Shown: positions 9,112-17,322 of the stretch, piece after piece | How the letters are laid out: each line of letters begins with the position of its first letter | How positions within the stretch are numbered: position 1 is the first letter of the stretch | NCBI RefSeq assembly: GCF_013114835.1 | Contig: NZ_JAAVLW010000005.1 | Span: forward strand, 558,001-622,000 | Reading direction: 5' to 3' | DNA: 64,000 bases | DNA from: Bradyrhizobium archetypum | GTDB taxonomy: Bacteria; Pseudomonadota; Alphaproteobacteria; Rhizobiales; Xanthobacteraceae | The notes under the pieces: model-generated | Database searches by the model: none | The model's input: the letters and a program-made list of their open reading frames with translations, nothing else | Told to the model about the DNA's origin: nothing | Made by a program: the position numbers and the translations under genes

Positions 9112-9318
9112 GGGAATACTCCTTCCCCGACGGAGGCGCGGCTCGCTGCAGAGTCCCGGTGGCGGCAGGACTGCACGCGCATGAACAGCGCCTGACTAAT
9201 CAAATAAGCAGTAAGTGAGGAAAGTTCCAGGAGATTCGCACAGGACCTGGGGTTCGCTTCCGCCCCGCATTACAACTGCTGAAGACGCTGTCCCGTCATG
9301 GCATCGCCAAGGTTGCGC

Positions 9319-10008
9319 TCAAGGCTGCTTGCCGCGCCCGCGAAACCCCATCGCCAGCACGTAGCGCTCCGAGGAATCCTGCCGGCTGGACGCCGGCTTC
9401 ACATGGCGCACGGTCACGTAGTCGCGTTTCAATTGCGCGACAAGTTCGGCATCGGCGCCGCTTTGAAAGACCTTGGCCAGGAACGTTCCGCCGGGATTGA
9501 GCACCTCGGCGGCAAAAGCCGCCGCTGTCTCAACGAGGCCGATGATGCGGAGTTGATCGGTCTTGCGGTGGCCGGTGGTGTTGGCCGCCATGTCGGACAT
9601 CACGACGTCGGCGCGCCCGTCCATCATGGCCATCAACTTTTCGGGTGCGTCGTCAGCCAGGAAATCGAGCTGCGCGAAGGTGACACCGGGAATTTCCGGC
9701 ATTTCCAACAGATCGATCGCGATCACCTTGCCCTTGCCATTGACCGCACCGACGCGCCTGGCCGCAATCTGGCTCCAGCCGCCGGGCGCCGCGCCGAGAT
9801 CGACCACCGCCGAGCCAGGCTTGAGCAGGCGGTATTTGTCGTCGATCTCGATCAGCTTGTAGGCCGCGCGCGAGCGATAGCCCTCGCGCTTGGCTTTCGC
9901 CACATAGGGATCGTTGAGCTGCCGCTCCAGCCAGAGCTTTGACGACAGCTTGCGCTTGCCGGCGGTCTTGACCGTGACGTGCAGCCGTCCGGTGGTGTCT
10001 TTTGCCAT
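9319..10008 (-). CDS. rlmE: 23S rRNA 2'-O-ribose uridine methyltransferase
   Basis: The 229-residue SAM-dependent RrmJ/FtsJ enzyme methylates U2552 (E. coli numbering) of 23S rRNA during late 50S assembly. The K-D-K-E tetrad is complete: K51 (SRAAYKLIEI), D139 (VMSDMAAN), K179 (FLAKVFQ) and E214 (SSERYVLAMG). The SAM loop is VVDLGAAPGGWSQ at 69-80. The start is set at ATG 10008 (MAKDTTGRLHV). The open frame continues upstream for 24 codons without family similarity. Confidence 0.95.
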   Translation of the reverse strand: MAKDTTGRLHVTVKTAGKRKLSSKLWLERQLNDPYVAKAKREGYRSRAAYKLIEIDDKYRLLKPGSAVVDLGAAPGGWSQIAARRVGAVNGKGKVIAIDLLEMPEIPGVTFAQLDFLADDAPEKLMAMMDGRADVVMSDMAANTTGHRKTDQLRIIGLVETAAAFAAEVLNPGGTFLAKVFQSGADAELVAQLKRDYVTVRHVKPASSRQDSSERYVLAMGFRGRGKQP

Positions 10009-10179
10009 GTCGATACTTGTCTTGAAATGTGAGCCCGGGTCCGGAGCCGGAAAATCAGTAGCACGGAAGTGAATGCGCATTGAAGCGAGTATGATGAGCC
10101 GCCATTCGGGCTGTCAGCCCAGGCGGCATACGTCAATATGCAATGGACGAGTTCGCCGACCGCACCCCCAGCGCCGGCC

Positions 10180-11130
10180 CTATTTGGCCATCATGACTTC
10201 CAGGGACTCGACGGCCTCAGCAATCGCGGTGCTGTCGGCATAGATCACCATATGGCCGGCATCCCGAACGAGATGCAGCTCGGAACGACCCAACACCTGG
10301 TGTAGACGGCTAGACTGTTCGGGCTCGATGATCTGGTCCCCCGTTCCATGGAAAATATGGACCGGACATCGCATGCTCGGATAGCGAGACTGGAACCGCG
10401 CGGCTTCCGGAATGAGGAACGCACTTTCCTCCGCCGCTGCCCTCAGCTGCTTTGGCCTGAGCGTCAGGGACGATGGAAAGCCACGCTTGAAGTTTTCCGG
10501 GACAGAGTGGGGTGCAAACAGCTTGCGAATGAGGGCCGGCAAAATGGCCCATGAGATAAGCGGTGCGACCGTGTAGCGGAGCAAATCCCCGAGCACCGGT
10601 ACGGCTGGACCTGACATCATCCAGAAATCCCACCGCAGGGTGGGGAAATAGTATCCGGAGGCAAGCACAACACCGCGGATCGGGTACTCCTTTTGAAATC
10701 CGATCGCAGCAGCGACCAGTGCACCCCAGGAGTGGCCGAGCACGACGGGATCGCGCACGCCGAGCTGATCAAGCGCCTTTACAAACAGCGCCGCCTGGGA
10801 CGTTGCAGTCCAGATCCGCGCGCGCGGTCGCTGGCTGTATCCGAACCCCGGTCGATCAAAGCATATGACCCGGCTGCGGCTGGCAAGACGATCCACAATT
10901 CCGCTGATGATGAAATCCTGGATCATCGTGCCGTTGCCATGCAACAGCACGACGCACCGAGCTGCCGGGTCACCCCGTTCGAGGTAATGCAGCCGCACTC
11001 CGTCGCACTCGATGAAACGGCCGATTGGTGGGTTCTTCCGTTCGGCCATGAACGAGAACAGTATATTCCCGATTACCAGAACAACGAGAGCACCGACGGT
11101 GACTACGAAGATGGCTTCGGCAGTGGACAT
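10180..11130 (-). CDS. Membrane-anchored alpha/beta hydrolase
   Basis: The 316-residue protein starts with a single hydrophobic helix (residues 5-27) and then an alpha/beta hydrolase fold: oxyanion HGNGTM (64-69), nucleophile elbow GHSWG with S134, acid residue in GTGDQIIEP and His in RDAGHMVIY. It is probably tethered to the cytoplasmic membrane. The ATG at 11130 has GAGG 8 bases upstream. Upstream in-frame codons lack such a site. It is divergent from the second phasin gene (220 bases between). A role as a PHB or lipid esterase is possible but unproven. Confidence 0.8.
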   Translation of the reverse strand: MSTAEAIFVVTVGALVVLVIGNILFSFMAERKNPPIGRFIECDGVRLHYLERGDPAARCVVLLHGNGTMIQDFIISGIVDRLASRSRVICFDRPGFGYSQRPRARIWTATSQAALFVKALDQLGVRDPVVLGHSWGALVAAAIGFQKEYPIRGVVLASGYYFPTLRWDFWMMSGPAVPVLGDLLRYTVAPLISWAILPALIRKLFAPHSVPENFKRGFPSSLTLRPKQLRAAAEESAFLIPEAARFQSRYPSMRCPVHIFHGTGDQIIEPEQSSRLHQVLGRSELHLVRDAGHMVIYADSTAIAEAVESLEVMMAK

Positions 11131-11349
11131 TCGCTGAGCCTCGTGGCGTGCGTAGCGATCCGAATTGCGGCGGGCGAAGAGCCAGTCTGCGGCATAACCG
11201 CGACATGTTGCCGACGTTCCTAACCATTCGTTGCGAACCAAACGAGGAGCGCGGAAAAGATCGGGAAGCTTGGAACGCTCCCACAACGATTGCGTTGCCC
11301 GGGACGGAGCTGGGGGAAGTCATCAACCTGCAATCAGCGGAGACATAAG

Positions 11350-11979
11350 ATGGCAAACCCACGCCAAGGGGAGAAGTCTACCCAAGGTATGGAAGACGCA
11401 GCCCGCCGCGCCGGCGAGAAGGCTGCTGAACAGACCAGCCGGTTTGGACAAGCTGCAGCCGAGCAGACGACGCGCGTCGGACAGGCTGCGGCCGAGGCTG
11501 GCGAGGAAGTGGCCCGGGCAAGTGCTAGCCTATTCCAGCAAAACGCCGAGACACTACAGAACACCTGGCGCTTCGGCCTGGATATGGCGACGACCGTCAT
11601 GGGGCGATCCACGGAGCAACTTGGTCGTACGCTCGGGCTGTCAGGAGAGGGAGTGCAACAGGCAACTGAACGATCGGCCCGCAACGCGCAAACCATCCTT
11701 TATACCGGCACAACTGCTGCCAAAGTGATGGGTGGGATCTCGCAGGAATATCTGCAGTTGGTTCGTCATCAGGTCGAGACGAGCATGGACCGCATGAATG
11801 AATTGTTTGCCTGCCGAACTCCGCAGGAACTTGCAGCCGTTCAGACCGACTTGGTCCGTGACACCGTGGGATCTGTTCTGGAGAGCAGCCGCCGGATAGC
11901 CGACATGTCGCTCAAATTGGCCGACGATGCCGGAAAGCAGATCAAGCAAAACATGGAGGAGATGCGGCATGCCGCCTAG
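11350..11979 (+). CDS. Phasin-family protein (copy 2)
   Basis: This is a 209-residue helical protein. Residues 1-55 are polar and Gln/Ala-rich with two near-repeats (GQAAAEQTTRVGQAAAEAG). The C-terminal half, from GTTAAKVMGGISQEYL to QIKQNMEEM, is a typical phasin_2 domain with amphipathic helices and a leucine-free Ala/Gln interface. It probably coats storage granules or binds membranes. The ATG at 11350 directly follows AGCGGAGACATAAG, and an ORF extension upstream is not supported. It is unrelated in detail to the phasin at 7451. Confidence 0.8.
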   Translation: MANPRQGEKSTQGMEDAARRAGEKAAEQTSRFGQAAAEQTTRVGQAAAEAGEEVARASASLFQQNAETLQNTWRFGLDMATTVMGRSTEQLGRTLGLSGEGVQQATERSARNAQTILYTGTTAAKVMGGISQEYLQLVRHQVETSMDRMNELFACRTPQELAAVQTDLVRDTVGSVLESSRRIADMSLKLADDAGKQIKQNMEEMRHAA

Positions 11980-12005
11980 TGCGGCCGTTCGGCTCAGCAT
12001 TTAGG

Positions 12006-12040
12006 AGAGCGGTCAGGTTCGGCCGCTCTTCCACTTTATC
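12006..12040 (+). terminator. Candidate terminator after phasin 2
   Basis: AGAGCGG (12006-12012) pairs exactly with CCGCTCT (12023-12029) around a 10-base loop, followed by TCCACTTTATC. It lies 26 bases past the phasin stop and between convergent genes. The T-tract is weak. Confidence 0.45.
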
Positions 12041-12061
12041 GGCATAGTCAGAAGCCACACA

Positions 12062-13105
12062 TCAGCACGACCGGAGCGCGCCGTCCTCGCGCATCATCTC
12101 GACCAGCATGCCCTCGCGCAAGCCCCGGTCGGCGACGCGAAGCCGCGGTAATGGGAAAGCGTCGCGGATCGCGTCGAGAATGGCGCAGCCGGCCAGCACC
12201 AGATCGGCGCGCTCGAGACTGATGCAATTATTGTTGGCACGCTGCTGATAGCTCATGCCGAGCAGCCGTTGGATGACGGCAGTGACGTCGGAACCGTTCA
12301 TCCAGATGCCGTCAATGCGCCGGCGATCGTAGCGCGCCAGATTGAGGTGAACACCGGCGAGCGTGGTCACGGTGCCTGAGGTGCCCAGCATATGCATGTC
12401 GCGCAAATCCGTGCCGTGCTCGGCGGCAAACGGCGCCACATATTGCGCGACTTCGCGCACCATGCCTCCGTAGGCTTCAGCCGTCACGTCGCGCCCGCCG
12501 AAATGCTCGGCCAGCGTGACGACGCCGAGCGGAATCGAGATCCACGCCTTGATCCGTGGCGGCGCATTCTGTTCGGCGGGATCGCGTTCGATCCGCACCA
12601 GTTCGGTCGAGCCGCCGCCGATATCGAACAGGATCGCGCCCCGCCCTCTCGCATCGAGCAGCGGCGAGCAGCCGATCACCGCCAGCGTCGCCTCGGTCTC
12701 GCGATCAATCACCTCGAGTCGGATGCCGGTCTCTCGCGCAACGCGGGCGCGAAAGCTGTCGGCATTGGCGGCGGCGCGGCAGGCTTCGGTTGCGATCAAC
12801 CGCAGGCGCTTGGCCTTGCGGTAGCGGATCTTGTCGCTGCAGATGCTGAGCGCCGCGATGGCGCGCTCGATCGCCGCCTCGCTGATGGAACCGGTTGTGG
12901 AGATACCTTCGCCAAGCCGGATGATCCGCGAAAAAGAATCCACCACGCGAAAGCTATCGCCGACCGGGCTGGCGATCAAAAGCCGGCAATTGTTGGTGCC
13001 GAGGTCGAGCGCGGCATAGACACCGTTTGCCGCTGCCGCCGCAACCGACCCTGGCGGGCTTGCGCAGGCCCTAGGACCATCGCGGAGCCGCGTATCGTCA
13101 TCCAT
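12062..13105 (-). CDS. Ppx/GppA-family phosphatase
   Basis: This 347-residue member of the ASKHA superfamily hydrolyses polyphosphate or pppGpp. The phosphate-1 motif is AALDLGTNNCRLL near residue 31, the phosphate-2 motif is ILFDIGGGSTELV, and LGTSGTVTTLAG gives the third loop. It lacks the C-terminal HD domain of long Ppx enzymes, matching the short alphaproteobacterial form. ATG 13105 is preferred (GGAAAGACAGG upstream) over GTG 13162, which has no ribosome site. In related genomes this gene usually sits directly upstream of rlmE. Here 2 kb with a hydrolase and a phasin separates them. Confidence 0.88.
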   Translation of the reverse strand: MDDDTRLRDGPRACASPPGSVAAAAANGVYAALDLGTNNCRLLIASPVGDSFRVVDSFSRIIRLGEGISTTGSISEAAIERAIAALSICSDKIRYRKAKRLRLIATEACRAAANADSFRARVARETGIRLEVIDRETEATLAVIGCSPLLDARGRGAILFDIGGGSTELVRIERDPAEQNAPPRIKAWISIPLGVVTLAEHFGGRDVTAEAYGGMVREVAQYVAPFAAEHGTDLRDMHMLGTSGTVTTLAGVHLNLARYDRRRIDGIWMNGSDVTAVIQRLLGMSYQQRANNNCISLERADLVLAGCAILDAIRDAFPLPRLRVADRGLREGMLVEMMREDGALRSC

Positions 13106-13318
13106 CAAACCTGTCTTTCCGCAGGCACCTGTCCGGACCCGCCGAAGAAAATCACCGTTCACGGAAACTTTAGCAGCGCCAAGGGGGTACGCAACAACCC
13201 ATCACATAGGACTATGCCCAATCAGGCGTTGTCGGGGTTGACACGGTACGTTATCTGAGCGGGAACCCGCGAAACCCATTGAATCCAAGGGATTCCTACG
13301 CATTTCAGGTGCTTTTCC

Positions 13319-15691
13319 ATGCAAGATCAGACGTCGGCCTCCGTCCTGGACAACGCTATCGCACTGCAAAAATACGGTGTGGGGCAGCCGGTGCGCCGCA
13401 AGGAAGACGACACGCTGGTGCGCGGCAAGGGCAAATACACCGACGATTTCACCCTGCCCGGCCAGGCCTATTGCTGGATGGTTCGCTCCAGCCATGCCCA
13501 CGGGATCATCAAGGCGATCGACACGGCTGCCGCCAAGGCCATGCCCGGCGTGCTCGGCATCTGGACCGGCAAGGACCTCGAAGCGGCCGGCTACAACCCC
13601 TTCACCTGCGGCCTGCCGCTGAAGAGCCGCGACGGTTCGCCGCTATTGCAGACTAACCGTCTGGCGCTGCCGACCGACAAGGTGCGTTTTGTTGGCGACC
13701 CCGTGGCTTTCGCTGTCGCGGAAACGCTGGCGCAGGCGCGCGACGCGGCGGAGGCCGTCGAACTCGACATTGAGCCGCTGCCGGCGGTGACCGACGCTGC
13801 GGAGGCCGCCAAGCCCGGCGCGCCGCAGCTTTACGATCACATTCCGAACAACGTCGCGCTCGATTATCATTATGGCGACAGCGCCAAGATCGACGCCGCG
13901 TTCGCCAGCGCCGCGCATGTGACCAGGCTCGACATCGTCAACACCCGCGTTGCCGTGGTGTCGATGGAGCCGCGCGTCGCGCTCGCCGCCTATGACAAGG
14001 CGGCCGAACGCTTCACGCTGCAGGTGCCGACGCAGGGCGTTTCCGGCAACAAGGTGATGCTGGCCAGAATCCTTAACGTGCCGAACGACAAGGTGCGCGT
14101 CCTGACCGCCAATGTCGGGGGCTCCTTCGGCATGAAGAACGTCAACTATCCCGAATATACCTGCATCCTGCACGCTGCGAAGGTGCTGGGCCGTCCGGTG
14201 AAATGGACCGACGAGCGGTCGACCAGTTTTCTCTCTGACAGTCATGGCCGCGCGCAGCTCATCCACGCCGAGTTGGCGCTCGATGCCGACGGCAGGTTTC
14301 TCGCGGTGCGGCTCTCGGGCTACGGCAATCTCGGCGCCTACATCACCGGCGTGGCGCCGGGGCCGCTGTCGCTCAATACCGGCAAGAATCTCGCCAGCGT
14401 CTACCGCACGCCCCTGCTCGGCGTCGACATCAAGACCGTCTTGACCAACACCACGCTGATGGGCGCCTATCGCGGCGCCGGCCGGCCCGAGGCCAACTAC
14501 TACATGGAGCGGCTGATCGACCGCGCCGCCGACGAGATGGGCATCAACCGACTGACGCTGCGCAAGCGCAACTTCATCAAGCCGTCGCAACTGCCGTTCG
14601 CAGCGGCATCCGGTGTCACCTATGACAGCGGCGATTTCGCCGGCGTCTTCAACAAGGCGCTGGAGATTTCCGACCATGCCAATTTTGCCAAGCGCAAGAA
14701 GGAGAGCAGGAAGAAGGGCAAGCTGCGCGGCATCGCCGTCGGCTCCTACCTCGAAGTCACCGCGCCGCCGAGCGGCGAGCTCGGCAAGATCAGCTTCGAG
14801 CCTGACGGTTCGGTGAAGCTGACGACCGGCACGCTCGATTACGGCCAGGGCCACGCCACGCCGTTCGCGCAGGTGCTCTCGGCGCAGCTCGGCATTCCCT
14901 TCGAGAAGATCGCCATCGAGCAGAATGACAGCGATCTCGTCCGCTTCGGCAACGGCACCGGCGGGTCGCGCTCGATCACCGCCACCGGCCAGGCGATTGT
15001 GGAGGCCTCCGCGCTGGTGATCGCGAAGGGCAAGCAGGCGGCCGCGCATCTTTTGGAAGCCTCCGAAGGCGACATCGAGTTCGCAGGCGGCCGCTTCACC
15101 ATCGCCGGCACCGACCGCTCGATCGGCATCATGGATCTGGCCAAGCGCCTGCGCGAGGGCAAGATGCCCGAAGGCGTGCCGCTATCGCTCGACGTCGACC
15201 ATGCCACCAAGGACACGCCGTCCACCTTCCCCAATGGCTGCCATGTCGCGGAAGTGGAGATCGATCCCGAGACCGGCGTCGTAAAGATCATCCGCTATTT
15301 CGCGGTCAATGATTTCGGCACGGTGGTCAATCCGATGATCGTCGCCGGCCAGTTGCATGGCGGCGTCGCGCAGGGCATCGGCCAGGCGCTGATGGAGCAG
15401 GTCAGCTACGACGCCAATGGCCAGCCGATCACCGGCTCGTTCATGGATTACGCGCTGCCGCGGGCGGAAGACATTCCGCCGATGCAGATCGGCGACCACC
15501 CCTCGCCCGCCAAATCCAATCCGCTGGGCACCAAGGGCTGCGGTGAAGCCGGCTGCGCCGGCAGCCTCGTCTGCATCGTCAACGCGGTGATCGATGCGCT
15601 GTCGGAGTATGGGATCAAGCAAATCGATATGCCGCTCACGCCCGAACGGGTGTGGCGCGCGATCCAGGATGCGAAAAAGGCGGCGGCATAG
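13319..15691 (+). CDS. Form-II CoxL-like molybdopterin-binding large subunit
   Basis: This 790-residue xanthine-oxidase-family large subunit should bind a molybdopterin cytosine dinucleotide cofactor. The N-terminal VGQPVRRKEDDTLVRGKGKY, the VGGSFGMKN loop and the active-site loop AYRGAGR (383-389) are all present. AYRGAGR is the form-II CoxL signature; true CO dehydrogenases (form I) carry AYxCSFR. The catalytic Glu is E743 in GCGEAGCAG. No medium FAD subunit or small 2Fe-2S subunit is adjacent, so partners must be encoded elsewhere. Substrate is an aldehyde or N-heterocycle by family inference. Confidence 0.88.
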   Translation: MQDQTSASVLDNAIALQKYGVGQPVRRKEDDTLVRGKGKYTDDFTLPGQAYCWMVRSSHAHGIIKAIDTAAAKAMPGVLGIWTGKDLEAAGYNPFTCGLPLKSRDGSPLLQTNRLALPTDKVRFVGDPVAFAVAETLAQARDAAEAVELDIEPLPAVTDAAEAAKPGAPQLYDHIPNNVALDYHYGDSAKIDAAFASAAHVTRLDIVNTRVAVVSMEPRVALAAYDKAAERFTLQVPTQGVSGNKVMLARILNVPNDKVRVLTANVGGSFGMKNVNYPEYTCILHAAKVLGRPVKWTDERSTSFLSDSHGRAQLIHAELALDADGRFLAVRLSGYGNLGAYITGVAPGPLSLNTGKNLASVYRTPLLGVDIKTVLTNTTLMGAYRGAGRPEANYYMERLIDRAADEMGINRLTLRKRNFIKPSQLPFAAASGVTYDSGDFAGVFNKALEISDHANFAKRKKESRKKGKLRGIAVGSYLEVTAPPSGELGKISFEPDGSVKLTTGTLDYGQGHATPFAQVLSAQLGIPFEKIAIEQNDSDLVRFGNGTGGSRSITATGQAIVEASALVIAKGKQAAAHLLEASEGDIEFAGGRFTIAGTDRSIGIMDLAKRLREGKMPEGVPLSLDVDHATKDTPSTFPNGCHVAEVEIDPETGVVKIIRYFAVNDFGTVVNPMIVAGQLHGGVAQGIGQALMEQVSYDANGQPITGSFMDYALPRAEDIPPMQIGDHPSPAKSNPLGTKGCGEAGCAGSLVCIVNAVIDALSEYGIKQIDMPLTPERVWRAIQDAKKAAA

Positions 15692-15710
15692 GGCCGCGCT
15701 GTTCGCCATA

Positions 15711-15825
15711 CACACAACTGTCATCGCCCGGCTTGACCAAGCGACCCAGGATTCCAGAGACGCTCGTGTAGAACCGTGCCGGCCTCGGCGTACTGGATTC
15801 CCGCCTGCGGGGAATGACAGGTGAG
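15711..15825. repeat. Intergenic palindromic repeat, family A copy 2
   Basis: Shares CACACAACTG, ATTCCAGAGACG, CGGCGTACTGG and the terminal CCCGCC..CGGGG hairpin with 888-1008. It is directly followed at 15846-15878 by a smaller hairpin, TTGCCGGGTCAAACCCGGCAA, giving nested interspersed elements downstream of the CoxL-like gene. Confidence 0.7.
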
Positions 15826-15880
15826 ATTGAGGCTGAAGCATGATGAATTGCCGGGTCAAACCCGGCAATGACGATCCTTG

Positions 15881-16675
15881 TTACGCCGCCGCCTGCTCGC
15901 GCGGCTGGTAAATCGCGATGTGGTGGCAATGCGCCAGCGGCGTCATGCCGTTGCCGACGACGAGCGCGTCAAGCTCGACGAAGCGGTGGCCCTTCTTGTC
16001 GTAATTGCCGATCACTTTCGCCCGCGCCGTGATGACGTCGCCGGTCTTCGCAGCCGACAAAAGCTGCATGCGGCTGCCGACGTGAATCCATGGTCCCAGG
16101 ATCGCATTGTCGACCAGCACCTTGTTCATCACCCGCTGCAAGAGGCCGGGATGGCCGAGATCCTCGTTGCCGTAGATCGGATCGGCTTCCCGGATATCGG
16201 CCAAGTACTCCGTGGCCGCATCGCCCGCCCAGTCGCGCGGCGTGGTGCCGAGCCATTTGCCGACTTCATAGGAAGCAGCATTGACCGGCTTGCGCTCCGC
16301 GACAACAGCGACTTCCTTGTAGTCCGCAATTGAAACCGCAGGCGCCGAGGCCGGCAAGGAGGCGGTGCCAGTGGCGCAAAGCTGGCCGCGGCTTTTCACC
16401 TCTATCGAAAGCACGCCGTCGCTTTCGGTCGCCGTCAGCTCCGTGAGCTCGCCATCATAGACTGGCTTGACGAAACGCGCGTCGATCAGGCCATGCTCGA
16501 GGAAGGCGCGGCCCCATTTCGCCACCGGCTGGTGCATCATGTACGCCATCACGTCGACGCCCGGGACCAGCCCGCCGGAGAAGCCGAACCGCTTGGCCAC
16601 GGCGTCGTCATGCATCTTGTTTTCGGATTGCTTGGCGGTGTTATAGGCGTGGACGCGGTACGGCTCGATGGACAT
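15881..16675 (-). CDS. Hotdog-fold (MaoC-like) protein
   Basis: The 264-residue protein looks like two tandem hotdog domains. The first begins MSIEPYRVHAYNTAKQSENKM and has FGFSGGLVPGVDVMAYM. The second carries GPWIHVGSRMQLLSAAKTGDVITARAKV, typical of MaoC/FAS1-like dehydratase folds. The canonical D-x4-H hydratase pair is not clear, so it may be a thioesterase or non-catalytic hotdog protein. ATG 16675 is selected by homologous-looking N-terminus. The frame upstream is AT-richer and runs into the YaiI promoter region. Confidence 0.65.
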   Translation of the reverse strand: MSIEPYRVHAYNTAKQSENKMHDDAVAKRFGFSGGLVPGVDVMAYMMHQPVAKWGRAFLEHGLIDARFVKPVYDGELTELTATESDGVLSIEVKSRGQLCATGTASLPASAPAVSIADYKEVAVVAERKPVNAASYEVGKWLGTTPRDWAGDAATEYLADIREADPIYGNEDLGHPGLLQRVMNKVLVDNAILGPWIHVGSRMQLLSAAKTGDVITARAKVIGNYDKKGHRFVELDALVVGNGMTPLAHCHHIAIYQPREQAAA

Positions 16676-16824
16676 GCCTGTTTCCCATTGTTTTTGGTTG
16701 TTTTTCCGCCGGTTATGGTACGCGCTGAATGTGCCGTGGCAAGTGTGTTCCCGGCCTCGTTTTCCTCGCATTCGGTCATCGAATAGGTTACCACGCGCGG
16801 GCAATAACGCGCTTTCGAACCGAT

Positions 16825-17319
16825 ATGCCTGACGTGAACCCCACCCGCATCTATGTCGATGCCGACGCCTGCCCTGTGAAGGACGAGATCTATCGCGTCG
16901 CTGTCAGGCACGGCCTGCCGGTCAGCGTGGTCGCGGGCAATTTCATCCGCGTGCCGCAGGATCCGCTGATCGAGCGCATCTCCGCCGGTTCCGGCATGGA
17001 TGCCGCCGACGACTGGATCGCGGAGCGCGCCGGCAAGGGCGACATCGTCATCACCTCGGACATTCCGCTCGCCAGCCGCTGCGTCAAATCAGGAGCAGAC
17101 GTGATCGCGCCGAACGGCAAACCGTTCACGGAAGCGTCGATCGGCATGACGCTCGCGGTGCGCAACCTGATGACCGACCTGCGCTCGTCGGGCGAAGTAA
17201 CCGGCGGTCCAAAATCGTTTGCGCCGCGCGATCGCTCGGCATTCCTGTCGACGCTCGACCAGACCATCCGCCGTATCCAGCGCCAGCGGGCCGAGCTGCC
17301 TGCGCCGAACCAGGATTGA
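16825..17319 (+). CDS. YaiI/YqxD family (DUF188) PIN-like protein
   Basis: This 164-residue protein starts with VDADACPVKDEI (D12, D14, C16), the hallmark of the UPF0178/DUF188 family with a PIN-like fold, and continues with SGMDAADDWIAERAGKGDIVITSDIPLA. The acidic cluster suggests metal binding and nuclease chemistry, but no activity is established for the family. It is followed after 3 bases by the ABC-F gene, so the two are probably translated from one message. Confidence 0.85.
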   Translation: MPDVNPTRIYVDADACPVKDEIYRVAVRHGLPVSVVAGNFIRVPQDPLIERISAGSGMDAADDWIAERAGKGDIVITSDIPLASRCVKSGADVIAPNGKPFTEASIGMTLAVRNLMTDLRSSGEVTGGPKSFAPRDRSAFLSTLDQTIRRIQRQRAELPAPNQD

Positions 17320-17322
17320 ACG

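Noticed and set aside
9120..9318. Possible Fnr box near the Crp-type gene
   Set aside because: Only a half-site (ATCAA) is present; no TTGAT-N4-ATCAA was found.
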